A DNA stretch of 64,000 bases from Bin87 sp965208015 (lineage in GTDB: Bacteria; Chloroflexota; Dehalococcoidia; Lucifugimonadales; UBA3495): positions 186,001-250,000 of the forward strand of contig CBDBNT010000003.1 of assembly GCA_965208015.1 (NCBI GenBank), read 5' to 3'. Below the pieces are notes generated by a model. The model was given only the letters and a program-made list of their open reading frames with translations. It was not told where the DNA came from and did not search any database. Position 1 is the first letter of the stretch, and each line of letters starts with the position of its first letter. The position numbers were made by a program, and so were the translations under genes. This document shows, piece after piece, positions 11,101-18,665 of the stretch.

Positions 11101-12463
11101 GTGGCGGTCAATTCCGGACAGCGGCCAGCGAGGTCAGAACCGCGAGGAGCATCGGGTCACCCTCGAATGCGGGGACTACTACTTCCAAGTCCGCAGCGGG
11201 ACGGTTGCCGCCGGCAACCCCGTGGTCAGCCACGTTTCCAACGAGGCGCTCGCCCAGGTCAGGAACGTCAACCACGCCGAAGATCCCACCTGCGCCGACG
11301 ATTACGTTCCCCCAACGGTCACGACTCCCTCACCCACCCTGGCCTTGGTGAAGGACATCGACGTGACCATTGTGTTCAGTGAGCCGGTGTGCCGGTTCAC
11401 CGTCGACCAACAGCCGGCGGGCAATGCAGGAAACACCCGGCATTCTTTCAGTGTAACGCCCGGCTCCGCAGACGAGATGGCAAAGCAGATTGGCGCCTTT
11501 CTGTCAAAATATGACAACAACTGCGTCGCATCAAACAGCCCGGCCACGGGCGCGCCGACCGTCACCGGCACCGCCCAGGTGGGCGAGACGCTGACCGCGG
11601 ACACCTCCGGCATTGCTGACGATGACGGGATAGCCAACGCCGTGTTCAGCTACCAGTGGCTGGCAGACGGCGCCAACATCGCCGGAGCGACGGCTTCCAG
11701 CTACACGCTGACCGCCAGCGACGCGGGCAAGAACATCAGGGTGCGGGTGTCCTTCACCGACGACGCCGGCAACGCCGAGAGCCTGACCAGCGCGGCGACG
11801 GACGCAGTATCCGTCACGTCTCAGCAACAGGTAGCCAACACCCAGGCCACGGGGCAGCCCGTCATCAGAGGCACGGTCCAGGTAGGAGAAACGCTGACGG
11901 TGGACGTATCCGGCATCTCAGATGACGACGGCATGTCCAACGCTGTGTTCTCCTACCTGTGGTTCGCCAACGGGGCTGATATCATCGAGGCAAGGAGCTC
12001 CACCTACACCCTGGTTGAAAGCAACCAAGGTCAGACCATGAGGGTGAAAGTATCTTTCAACGACGACGCCGGGAATGAAGAGATATTCCTCAGCTCGGCA
12101 ACTATGGCCGTCGCCCCTGCGCCTACAGATGAACCGCTGACCGCCAGCTTCTCTAATGGCCCGTCGTCCCACGACGGGGAGAGCGACTTCACCTTCGAAC
12201 TGCACTTCAGCGAGCAGTTCAGCGTGAGCTTCAGGACGCTGCGGAACCAGGCCTTCGAGGTGACGGGCGGTACGGTGCGGAAAGCCCAGCGGCTGGAGCA
12301 GGGCAGCAACGTGGGCTGGCGGATCACGGTGAGGCCCAACTCCAACAGCGACGTGACCATCGTGCTGCCGGAGACCACCGACTGCGCCGACGACGGAGCC
12401 ATCTGCACCGGGGACGGGCGGATGCTGTCCAACCGCAGCGAGCTGACGGTGAGCGGGCCGTAG
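5153..12463 (+). CDS. Giant secreted fibronectin type III repeat protein, paralog 2
   Basis: This 2436-aa protein has an N-terminal export signal (basic ~residues 10-18, hydrophobic ~20-45, ending AHA) and twenty FN3 repeats by my count (~45-2040). Repeats typically carry an L-S-W-x-A-P strand, a G-Y-E-Y-R strand and Y-T-F-Q-V-R-A-V-N. The first eight repeats are most alike, suggesting recent tandem expansion; later ones have diverged. A linker (~2045-2125) leads to two Ig-like repeats and the C-terminal domain (~2325-2436) shared with the neighbours. AGGAGG at 5146-5151 lies only 1 nt from the first ATG and 4 nt from the second (5156), so the second is the more likely start. A role in adhesion or extracellular matrix is inferred from architecture only. 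Confidence 0.85.
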   Translation: MMSSPHSVDIRHRDRALRGFSVILLFLMAGALLLYALLSPMSAHAAAPNAPTALSANAGDSEAHLSWTAPDGAETVTGYEYRHSIDSGSTWDPDWISTGNGTATNYTVSGLTNAVTYTFQVRAVNDDGPSDASNATDAVPFGPPYAVTELSGTGGDGYIDLSWNAPSSGSPPTGYEYRRSSDGGTTWDSEWTSTGNGSATGLRVSGLTNNVEYSFEVRAVNNAGPSSSAGNWSGTPHGPPYAVTGLSGTGGDGYIDLSWNAPSSGDPPTGYESRQSTDNGVTWDLNWHTTGNDAATGQHVPGLINGIEYTFEIRGVNAFGTGPSETWTGSPYGPPEAISNLEGVAGDGQVELSWTAPSSGTPPTGYEFQRSSDGGTTWDPGWTSTGNGAVASYTVSGLTNNVGYLIEVRAVNNAGPSISTGSWSGTPHGPPYAVTGLTGQAGVGFVVLSWTAPSSGDPPTGYEYRQSADGGNAWGQWTSTGTGTDAYVSGLTGGVEYTFQVRGVNDYGAGSPSGAWSGTPDGSPMAPTGLTATGGDGYVDLTWTAPSSGIPPTGYEYRWSSDDGDSWYWTWSSTGNGAATSTRVSDLENSVTYLFQVRANNEHGAGGASNTASATTFGPPEAVNILDATPGNGYVELTWGASHLGSPPTGYEYRLSSDDGNTWGQWTDAGTATSVRISGLSNGTEYLFQIRGVNSAGAGEPSYSWSQTPVGPPLAPTGLTGRVGDSQVTLSWTAPSSGYFPTTYQYRQSSDGGSTWGQWIGTGNSNRTTATVSGLTNGVEYTFQVRAVNKGGASASTASWSGTPLASLLRVNDLGLHERLPSGKVSLTWSDPEDDGQQINKYQYRYRQDGDSWQAWADAVTVTPDGCPNEACTYEISGLTDGVEYAFQVRAITSSTEGPPSNTLIYTPNPLPTTDIGTGYYEGKLAISWRGNPDANRYRYNRNSAPQGEWQAIPTVVSGGNGSYSFTVPGTFDGGATYVFQIGQTNNNGGVFYREADVDTPADTTDLRATVNGAESPVSNDGEVDLAWDAVAARYAIQFYLNYRLLDGDQWTGWQAIPDSWHNSVNRSSYTVTGLQPGESYLFQVYATNSIGPGAFSQEVSHNPMPPSAVSGLTAARSGGMATLNWSAARHRGTPITKHQYRTRETEGSYGPWTDIPNSAPGGANYLSYTVTGLDADTKYVFQVRAVNRKGSGPASAEADVAAPPSQVASLTADPGVSAAYLFWPIDPNDDRDIQKFQYRQKSGSLDYGEWTDIPASGNSWHRVAGLTNGAQYTFQVRAVNDVGAGPASPSASATPKSVAQPPQFYLSTSSGWASLEVQLGYEMRGGEQPNYTALQYRMRTGGTAYGDWTAIPDSAPTGENSEGYVLTGLTETEHTFQLRAVNDGIVGTPSDENAVTVYKLPGQITDLAATRGDGQVELTWTIPTGPDFLSPDFLQVRVRGSDSQSQVIAVPDSGPTGANRSGYIVSGLENGATYSFVIWGVTQGQIVGVGPESNEVEAMPAAVPGPVERLLAVAGDGQVELTWELPIATVISSGPVLDDGGEPITGVEYRWKIGREEYGPWQTIWTRGVDEEDIDILQEYVATGLTNGVYYTFQVRLANVVGHSAASDEVKVRPITDYPALEAISDLAATGGYRQATLTWNVPSADLASITGFDFRFHYDEGGRTISSGWIPMSEGSFTAESGTARSYTVTDLINGKTYTFEVRSVNPEGAGPASNRAAAALSGRPHPVINLAVEDPWGNGSAVFLNWTAPIPSSPAVDKYQYRQNSGQWTDIPNEKLQIVGGSLAPHVTYELTGMTHGSHTFQVRTVNQAGESEPSETVVIVLQEVVPDTVYLNHLIGGNAQVTLEWSVPNPGTAPITQFQYRYAKVDPNTLQPAPYGAWLTVPGSASHETGAERSYIVGGLQNAATYVFQMRAVNSAGAGPEGPGDQATTDREVAPPITDLEAVNLGDGQTSLLWTIPHTNVNIYNLEYRVKAVEGHYGWWRSIPDSGQRGQNREEHRVTLECGDYYFQVRSGTVAAGNPVVSHVSNEALAQVRNVNHAEDPTCADDYVPPTVTTPSPTLALVKDIDVTIVFSEPVCRFTVDQQPAGNAGNTRHSFSVTPGSADEMAKQIGAFLSKYDNNCVASNSPATGAPTVTGTAQVGETLTADTSGIADDDGIANAVFSYQWLADGANIAGATASSYTLTASDAGKNIRVRVSFTDDAGNAESLTSAATDAVSVTSQQQVANTQATGQPVIRGTVQVGETLTVDVSGISDDDGMSNAVFSYLWFANGADIIEARSSTYTLVESNQGQTMRVKVSFNDDAGNEEIFLSSATMAVAPAPTDEPLTASFSNGPSSHDGESDFTFELHFSEQFSVSFRTLRNQAFEVTGGTVRKAQRLEQGSNVGWRITVRPNSNSDVTIVLPETTDCADDGAICTGDGRMLSNRSELTVSGP

Positions 12464-12493
12464 GGTCAGGTAGGAGGTCAGTTCGACACCACC

Positions 12494-12529
12494 GGGCCGG
12501 CGCTGTTGCAGCGCCGGCCCTTTTGCTTT
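12494..12529 (+). terminator. Rho-independent terminator of paralog 2
   Basis: A perfect 12-bp stem (GGGCCGGCGCTG with CAGCGCCGGCCC) with a 3-nt loop is followed by TTTTGCTTT. Confidence 0.9.
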
Positions 12530-12626
12530 CCGGAACCCCGAGGATGCGCGGCAGGTTGTCGTACCTGCCGAGATCCGGTTCCGCAGGCGCGTCTCCCGGT
12601 CAACGAACGACCGGCCCTCGGCTTAT

Positions 12627-12665
12627 AACACAAGATTACACGCCATATATGCTATAAAAACACGG
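12627..12665 (+). promoter_or_regulatory. Conserved AT-rich upstream element, copy 2
   Basis: This is the counterpart of 4367-4405. It lies about 150 bp upstream of the start of paralog 3 and contains ATTACACG, CATATATG and CTATAAAAA. It is a plausible promoter region; the exact hexamers are not resolved. Confidence 0.4.
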
Positions 12666-12772
12666 CAACAACATACGCACCTTATATACACTAGCACCCC
12701 GACTGACCAGCGGAGCGGGAGAGGTTCACCTGGCATTCGACCGGTCGCCGCCCGCCGGGTCAGGACAACGAT

Positions 12773-13340
12773 AAGGATTACCCCACGCCGATAGAGCCGA
12801 GAGGAGGGTTGGATCATGCAAGCCATCGTGAAGTTCCCGGTCGCCGCGCTGCTGGCCGTGTTGCTGGCCGTCATCATCGCCCTGGTCCTGGCCGCGCCCT
12901 TGGTGCTGGCCCAGGACGCGGAGCAGCCGCCGACCGAGGCCGCGTCCGGCGGCGCGAGCGCCGAGGCGCGCCTGGCGGAGCTGGACCTGCACGGCGTTGC
13001 GCTGGAGCCGAGGTTCGACCCGGACCAGGCGGACTACCAGGGCTACATGCACTCCCGGGAGATGGGGAGCACGACGGTGACGGCCACGGCGGAGGACGCC
13101 AGCGCCACGGTGACGATCAGCCCGGCGGACGCGGACGCGGACGCCGCGGGCCACCAGGTTGACCTGACGGCCGGTGAGGACGTGTCAGTGGAAGTGACGG
13201 TGACGTCGTCGGACGGGACCAGCGAGTCGGTGTACACCGTGGCCATGAAGTACGGCGACGGGTTTGTCCAGCTGGACGTTGGAAGGGATGTCGCCTGCGC
13301 GCTCAGGACGGATAGCACGGTGGACTGCTGGCCCGACGCC
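12773..13340 (+). repeat. Duplicated 5' leader and N-terminal coding segment (copy 2)
   Basis: Second copy of the segment at 100-660. The leader from CACGCCGATAGAGCCGAG through the first codons is identical. Divergence then rises gradually through the first beta-sandwich. Confidence 0.8.
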
Positions 13341-16300
13341 CCCGAACCGGCCGGCATATATCAGTACGCGGCCGGAGGAAGTGTGACTCACCGAGCTACT
13401 CACGCGTGCGGGCTCCGCGCTGACGGCTCTGCCCATTGCTGGAGCCGTAGCTGGGACGCTGGAAGGACACGGGGCTACAGTTGGAACGACTATCCCGATA
13501 CGGAAGTACAGTCGTTGGATATGGGACTCTACTCCCCATGCTATCTGAAAATCGACGGCAGCATCAGGTGTCTGGGAGGCTTTATTACTCACCCCGATGC
13601 CGAGACTGAAGCAGGTCCGTACAAAGCCGTCGCCGCGGGATATCAGATGGCTTGTGTGCTCACCCCGGACAATCTGGTGAAATGCCTGGGATTGGGTGAC
13701 TGGTACCTCGATCTTCCGGAACCGGAAACGGAGTTCAAGTATATTGAGGTCAGCTCGCCGACAGTTTGCGGTATCAGGATGGACGACACCCTGCTGTGCT
13801 GGTACTACCCCGATCTGAATTTCGACGGTGTCGGCTACGTGGCAATCGACACGCCGGAGGGCGAGTTCAAATCTGTGTCGTCGGGTTACGGCTACGGCTT
13901 CGTGTGTGCCGTCAAGAGCGATGACGGGAGCATTGTCTGTTTCGCCTGGTATTCGCATAGTCTGATCAGTCGGGTCCTGGATCACGTGCCGGAGGGTGAA
14001 TTCCAAAGCGTAAGTGTGGGCCGGTTGAAAGCCTGTGGCTTGAGAACGGACGGTTCCATCGCCTGTTGGGGTGAGTACTGGACTTGGGATGGACACCGGT
14101 GGACAGGCCAGGAGCCGTCGATGGTGTCGCCGTGGGCGGACGACGCGCGGCTGCTGTCCCTCAAGGTGCGGGACGCCGCCGCCAACGACGTCGCGCTGTC
14201 GCCGCAATTCGACTGGAACACCGCCGACGGCTACACCGCCGAGGTGCCCCAGGAAACGACCTCGGTCACCGTCACGCCGGGCGCGACCAACCGCTTCGCC
14301 AAGGCGACAATCAGCCCTGACGACGCCGACCCGGACACCGCGGGGCACCAGGTCGCGCTGGACCCGGGGATCAACTCCATCAGCGTCGCCGTCACCTCGT
14401 GGGACGATTCGGCGGAGCTGACCTACACCTTCGAGATCTTCCGCGGGGACCGGGTCCACCGCTTCGTGGCGGAGAACAGCCCGGGGGGCACAGCCGTGGG
14501 CCTCCCGGTTGCGCACCCCGACGCCGACGCGACGGCGACCTACTCGCTGGAGGGCGCGGACGCAGGATCGTTCAGTATCGACGCATCCACCGGGCAGATC
14601 TACACGGTGGACGGCGTGGACTACGACTACGAGGCCAAGCCGACCTATGAGGTCACGGTGCGGGTAGAAGAAGGCGACGGCGCCATCGCCTTCATCGCAG
14701 TCACCATAAACCTGCTCGACCTGCCGGAAGCGAAAGCCAACGTCCCCGCCATGGGAGTGCCGTTCATCACCGGGACGGCGCAGGTGGGTGAGACGCTGAC
14801 GGCGGACACATCCGGGATAGCCGACGAGGACGGACTGGCCAGCGCCGTGTTCAGCTACCAGTGGTTGGCCGACGACCTGGATGTACCGGGTGCGACCAGC
14901 AGCAGGTACACCTTGGCAGATGCGGACGCGGGCAAGGCCGTCCGGGTGCGGGTGAGCTTCACCGACGACCGGGGCCACGCCGAAACGCTGACCAGCGCGG
15001 CCAAGGTGGTGGCGGAGAGCGACGACTACACCATGAACCGCATCTGGGAGGTTGGCACCTGGGGAAAGGTGGACGTGGGCGGCTCGACCACGGCCGCGAT
15101 CGAGAAGGCCGGTGACCGCGACTTCATCGCCGCGAACCTGGTCAAGGACCGGACCTACCGCATCGACGTGGCCGGCGACGGCGATGACGCCCTAGCTGAT
15201 CCCAGGATGCACGGCGTGTTCCGGTTCCTGTGGGCCGCGGACTTGGAGTGCTCCGGGGCGTTTGGGGACCCCGGGGTGACTACCTACGTGTTGACCGCCG
15301 GGCACAGCGACCTGTACGCCGTGTCGGTGGGCGCGGAGAGCGACGGTACCGGCCGCTACCGGGTGTCGGTATCCGAGTCGTCAGACACTGCCACCGGGTG
15401 CGACACGAAGCTGGCGTCGTCCGCCAACAGTCCGGCCACCGGCCAGCCCGTCATCAGCGGGACCGCCCAGGTGGGCGAGACGCTTACCGCGGACACGTCG
15501 GGCATCGCCGACGCGGACGGTCTGACCAACGCGACGTTCAGCTACCAGTGGGCAGCCGGCGGCGTGGACATCCCCGGCGCGACGGGTTCTGCCTACACGC
15601 TGGTTGACGCCGACGCGGGCAAGGACATCAAGGTAACGGTGTCCTTCACCGACGACGCGGGCCACGCCGAGAGCGTGACCAGCGCGGCCACTGACGCGGT
15701 CGTCGCAAAGTCCCAGCAGCGGGCCGCCAACACCCCGGCCACCGGCCTGCCGACGATAAGCGGCACGGCCCAGGCGGGCCAGACCCTGACGGTGGACACG
15801 TCGAGCATCGCCGATGAGGACGGCCTGGACAAGGCGGAGTTCACCTACCAGTGGGCAGCCGACGGCGTTGACATAGCGGACGCCACGGACTCTGCCTACA
15901 CCCTGGTTGACGCCGATGAGGGCAAGGCGATCAGCGTAGCCGTGTCCTTCACCGACGACGCCGGCAACGAGGAATCGCTGACCAGCACTGCCACCAACGC
16001 GGTTGCGCCCAAGCCCAACACTCCGGCCACCGGGCAACCCACCATCAGCGGAACGGCGCAGGTGGGCGAGACGCTGACGGCGGACGTATCCGGCATCGCC
16101 GACGATGACGGCCTAGACAACGTTAGCTTCAGCTACCAGTGGCTGGCCGACGGCTCCGACATCGCCGGTGCGACGGCCTCCAGCTATACGCTGACCGACG
16201 CGGACGAAGGGAAGGCCATCAGCGTAACGGTGTCCTTCACCGACGATAGGGGCCACGCGGAGTCGTTGACCAGCGCGGCCACGGGCGCGGTGGCACCCAA

Positions 16301-17216
16301 GCCCAACACTCCCGCCACCGGGCAACCCGTCATCATGGGGACGGCGCAGGTAGGGGAGACGCTGACGGCGGACACGTCGGGCATCGCCGACGAGGATGGC
16401 CTGGACGAGGCAGTGTTCAGCTACCAATGGCGGGCCGACGGCGCGGACATATCGGGAGCCACCGGCTCCAGCTACACCCTGGTCGACGCCGACGAAGGCA
16501 GTGCCATCAGCGTAACGGTGTCCTTCACCGACGATGCCGGCCACGCGGAGAGCCTGACCAGCGCGGCGACGGCGGCGGTAGAGGCCAGGCCCAACACTCC
16601 AGCCACCGGGCAGCCCGTCATCAGCGGCACCGCCCAGGTGGGCGAGACGCTGGTGGCGTACACGTCGGGCATCTCGGATGACGACGGGTTGGACAACGCC
16701 GTGTTCAGCTACCAGTGGCGGGCCGACGGCGCGGACATCGCCGGGGCGACGGCCTCCAGCTATACGCTGACCGACGCCGATGAGGGCAGGTCCATCATGG
16801 TGACAGTGTCCTTCACCGACGATAGGGGCCACGCGGAATCGCTGACCAGCGCGGCCACCCAGGCGGTGGCTGGCCCGCCGCCGGAGCCGCTGACCGCCAG
16901 CTTCTCCAACGGGCCGTCGTCCCACGACGGGGAGAGCGTCTTTACCTTCGAGCTGCACTTCAGTGAGGAGTTCAGCGTGAGCTACAAGCGGCTGCGGGAC
17001 CAGGCCTTCGATGTGACGGGCGGGGACGTGACGCGGGCGAAGCGGCTGGAGCGGGGCAGCAATATCGGCTGGCGGATCCACGTCCGGCCGGACGGCAACG
17101 GCGCGGTGACCATCATCCTGCCGGAGACCACGGACTGCGACGACGACGGGGCCATCTGCGCCGGCGACGGGCGGATGCTCTCCAACCGCAGCGAGCTGAC
17201 CGTCGGCGGGCCGTAG
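12816..17216 (+). CDS. Large secreted multi-domain protein (cadherin-like, RCC1-like, Ig-like array), paralog 3
   Basis: At 1466 aa, this is the closest relative of paralog 1. It has the same signal peptide, cadherin-like beta-sandwich (~45-140), RCC1-like repeats (~145-430), second beta-sandwich (~440-540) and cadherin domain (~545-640). It then differs. A first Ig-like repeat is followed by a domain at ~737-868 resembling the pre-peptidase C-terminal fold (DRDFIAANLVKD and a G-R-Y-R-V-S-V end). Five further Ig-like repeats (~870-1350) follow, and then the shared C-terminal domain. The Ig repeats are very alike (GTAQVGETLTAD, Y-Q-W, VSFTDD), so the array probably grows and shrinks by recombination. 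The FN3 pair of paralog 1 is absent. A surface role is inferred; no catalytic motif is seen. Confidence 0.85.
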   Translation: MQAIVKFPVAALLAVLLAVIIALVLAAPLVLAQDAEQPPTEAASGGASAEARLAELDLHGVALEPRFDPDQADYQGYMHSREMGSTTVTATAEDASATVTISPADADADAAGHQVDLTAGEDVSVEVTVTSSDGTSESVYTVAMKYGDGFVQLDVGRDVACALRTDSTVDCWPDAPEPAGIYQYAAGGSVTHRATHACGLRADGSAHCWSRSWDAGRTRGYSWNDYPDTEVQSLDMGLYSPCYLKIDGSIRCLGGFITHPDAETEAGPYKAVAAGYQMACVLTPDNLVKCLGLGDWYLDLPEPETEFKYIEVSSPTVCGIRMDDTLLCWYYPDLNFDGVGYVAIDTPEGEFKSVSSGYGYGFVCAVKSDDGSIVCFAWYSHSLISRVLDHVPEGEFQSVSVGRLKACGLRTDGSIACWGEYWTWDGHRWTGQEPSMVSPWADDARLLSLKVRDAAANDVALSPQFDWNTADGYTAEVPQETTSVTVTPGATNRFAKATISPDDADPDTAGHQVALDPGINSISVAVTSWDDSAELTYTFEIFRGDRVHRFVAENSPGGTAVGLPVAHPDADATATYSLEGADAGSFSIDASTGQIYTVDGVDYDYEAKPTYEVTVRVEEGDGAIAFIAVTINLLDLPEAKANVPAMGVPFITGTAQVGETLTADTSGIADEDGLASAVFSYQWLADDLDVPGATSSRYTLADADAGKAVRVRVSFTDDRGHAETLTSAAKVVAESDDYTMNRIWEVGTWGKVDVGGSTTAAIEKAGDRDFIAANLVKDRTYRIDVAGDGDDALADPRMHGVFRFLWAADLECSGAFGDPGVTTYVLTAGHSDLYAVSVGAESDGTGRYRVSVSESSDTATGCDTKLASSANSPATGQPVISGTAQVGETLTADTSGIADADGLTNATFSYQWAAGGVDIPGATGSAYTLVDADAGKDIKVTVSFTDDAGHAESVTSAATDAVVAKSQQRAANTPATGLPTISGTAQAGQTLTVDTSSIADEDGLDKAEFTYQWAADGVDIADATDSAYTLVDADEGKAISVAVSFTDDAGNEESLTSTATNAVAPKPNTPATGQPTISGTAQVGETLTADVSGIADDDGLDNVSFSYQWLADGSDIAGATASSYTLTDADEGKAISVTVSFTDDRGHAESLTSAATGAVAPKPNTPATGQPVIMGTAQVGETLTADTSGIADEDGLDEAVFSYQWRADGADISGATGSSYTLVDADEGSAISVTVSFTDDAGHAESLTSAATAAVEARPNTPATGQPVISGTAQVGETLVAYTSGISDDDGLDNAVFSYQWRADGADIAGATASSYTLTDADEGRSIMVTVSFTDDRGHAESLTSAATQAVAGPPPEPLTASFSNGPSSHDGESVFTFELHFSEEFSVSYKRLRDQAFDVTGGDVTRAKRLERGSNIGWRIHVRPDGNGAVTIILPETTDCDDDGAICAGDGRMLSNRSELTVGGP

Positions 17217-17244
17217 GCCGGGTCGTGATCAGTTCGACACCACC

Positions 17245-17271
17245 GGGCCGGCGCTGCTATCGCGCCGGCCC
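17245..17271 (+). terminator. Terminator-like hairpin after paralog 3
   Basis: This is the same GGGCCGGCGC/GCGCCGGCCC stem as after paralog 1, here with a TGCTATC loop. The tail is TCTCGCATT rather than a clean T-run, so it should be weaker than the other two. Confidence 0.65.
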
Positions 17272-17278
17272 TCTCGCA

Positions 17279-17304
17279 TTCCGGAACCCGGAGGGCGGTT
17301 GTCA
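17279..17304 (+). repeat. 26-bp 3'-flank repeat, copy 2
   Basis: Identical to 4056-4081. The sequence from here to 17535 contains no gene I can support. Confidence 0.8.
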
Positions 17305-17535
17305 ACGCGACGGCTGGAGCATCACCAACCGGCTGGCAGCACCCGTAATATGCTACGGTTTTGATTGAAGCCTTGGAACCACCCATCAACAGACAACACG
17401 GTAATTTCCTCGGCCCAATCTATCAGCAAGTTGAAGACCCGGGGTAGGTCGCATTACGGATCTAATCGCGCCCAATTGACGAAACGGAATCCGTCACCTT
17501 GGCGATCACTTTCTGCCGCCGTTCAGTCAGAATCC

Positions 17536-17553
17536 GAGTAGCGAAATTTCCTC
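17536..17553 (+). repeat. Solitary copy of the transposon end sequence
   Basis: GAGTAGCGAAATTTCCTC is identical to the right terminal repeat of the 12.8-kb transposon (54274-54291) and is the reverse complement of its left end (41505-41522). It lies 26 bp before the tnpB-like gene. No partner end is visible in the window; in this orientation the missing element would lie to its left. Confidence 0.8.
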
Positions 17554-17579
17554 GGATAGCAGCAACACAATGAAGCAAG

Positions 17580-18389
17580 ATGATCCGCACATTGAAATTC
17601 GCCCTGCTCCGCAGCCCTGCCAACAGCCGAACCATCGGCTGCCACGCGACCCAGCAGAACGCCGGCTACAACCATGGCGTCGATGTGCTGAACCGGGAAC
17701 CCAACCTGCCCAAGCGCAGCGGTCGCTATCATCCCGATGCCATGAACAAGCGCATCACCGCTTGGCGGCAGGCGGACCGGCAAATAGCCGACGCGCATTA
17801 CCACATCCACCAGGAAGGCGCCGAACAAGCCTGGGAAGCCAACCAGCGGCTGCAACAGAGCCGCGCCGAACGCCTGAAACGCATCGTCGCTGCCGAGGCC
17901 AACGACGAGGAACCCAAGCACCGGGACATCCATCCCCACCGTCACACGTTGGCGCATCGCTCGCGCAAGCAGGGACGCCTCAGCCTGACAATTGCTGCGC
18001 TGGGCAAGAACGTCAAAGCCAAGCGCAAACTCAACGAAAGCCTCGCCGAGTCGGCCATCGGCCACGTCGGCAAACTCCTGCGGGAGGAAGCCGCCAAACT
18101 CGGCATTCCCACCGTCTCCGTTCCGCCGCAGGGCACGTCCCAGACCTGCCCGCGCTGCGGAGACCGGCGCCCGAGCAACCGCGAGAGCCAAGCGGTGTTC
18201 CGGTGCCGGCACTGCGGTCTCTATGCCCACGCCGATTGGACTGCCGCCGTCATCATCCGCAACCGGGCCTTTGTCCGACACTGCAAATGGCAGTCAGGTT
18301 TCACACCGGGCGTACTGGCCGCACCCACCGGGTGCGACAGCAGCCATCCGGCTCCGAGCCAAAACAACCAAGATTGGGCTTGGAGCTAA
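17580..18389 (+). CDS. Truncated TnpB-like (IS200/IS605 OrfB) zinc-ribbon protein
   Basis: This 269-aa protein is shorter than the ~350-450 aa usual for TnpB, the RNA-guided nuclease of IS200/IS605 elements. The N-terminus (MIRTLKFALL, then NHGVDVLNREPNLPKRSGR) looks like a TnpB start. The C-terminus has the zinc ribbon (SQTCPRCG ~residue 185, then FRCRHCG) followed by HADWTAAVIIRNR, which supplies the last RuvC aspartate. The first RuvC aspartate motif and the central glutamate motif are not visible; the middle is a charged, Gln/Arg-rich stretch instead. It therefore looks catalytically incomplete, either by internal deletion or by repurposing. No tnpA is adjacent. Confidence 0.6.
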   Translation: MIRTLKFALLRSPANSRTIGCHATQQNAGYNHGVDVLNREPNLPKRSGRYHPDAMNKRITAWRQADRQIADAHYHIHQEGAEQAWEANQRLQQSRAERLKRIVAAEANDEEPKHRDIHPHRHTLAHRSRKQGRLSLTIAALGKNVKAKRKLNESLAESAIGHVGKLLREEAAKLGIPTVSVPPQGTSQTCPRCGDRRPSNRESQAVFRCRHCGLYAHADWTAAVIIRNRAFVRHCKWQSGFTPGVLAAPTGCDSSHPAPSQNNQDWAWS

Positions 18390-18570
18390 GCGTGTTCAAG
18401 CCGGAAGGCACCGCGACGATCCGCTCCGGCGGAAGGGTCCGTGGCCCAAGACTGGACCACCGTATTCAAGCGGCGGTCCCAGACGCCAAAAGTGTTGGAC
18501 AAAGTGTTAGTCACGGGAAACACCCTCGGACACTTCCTCAGAAGGGCCTTGCCCGAAAAATGCTCGGTTG

Positions 18571-18648
18571 GCGCTATTTTTGGGCAGGAGTCCGATTTTT
18601 TGGGCAGGCCTCGGATTATTTGGGCAAAAATGATTTTACGGGCAAGGC
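18571..18648. repeat. Degenerate 20-bp tandem repeat
   Basis: TGGGCAGG-type cores start at 18581, 18601, 18621 and 18639 (periods 20, 20, 18-19), each preceded by a T-rich run (TTTTT). Just upstream, GCCCGAAAAAT at 18551-18561 can pair with the first ATTTTTGGGC, so a hairpin is also possible. It may be the right boundary of the tnpB element. Confidence 0.55.
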
Positions 18649-18665
18649 CCCGCCCAGGTACTTGA

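Noticed and set aside
5285..11280. Periodic DNA repeats that could suggest a CRISPR or satellite array
   Set aside because: The period (~285 bp) and conserved codons match FN3 domains in one continuous frame; no short identical repeats with unique spacers were seen anywhere in the window.
13185..14978. 597-codon open frame on the minus strand opposite paralog 3
   Set aside because: Same reason: the antisense of RCC1-like and cadherin regions.
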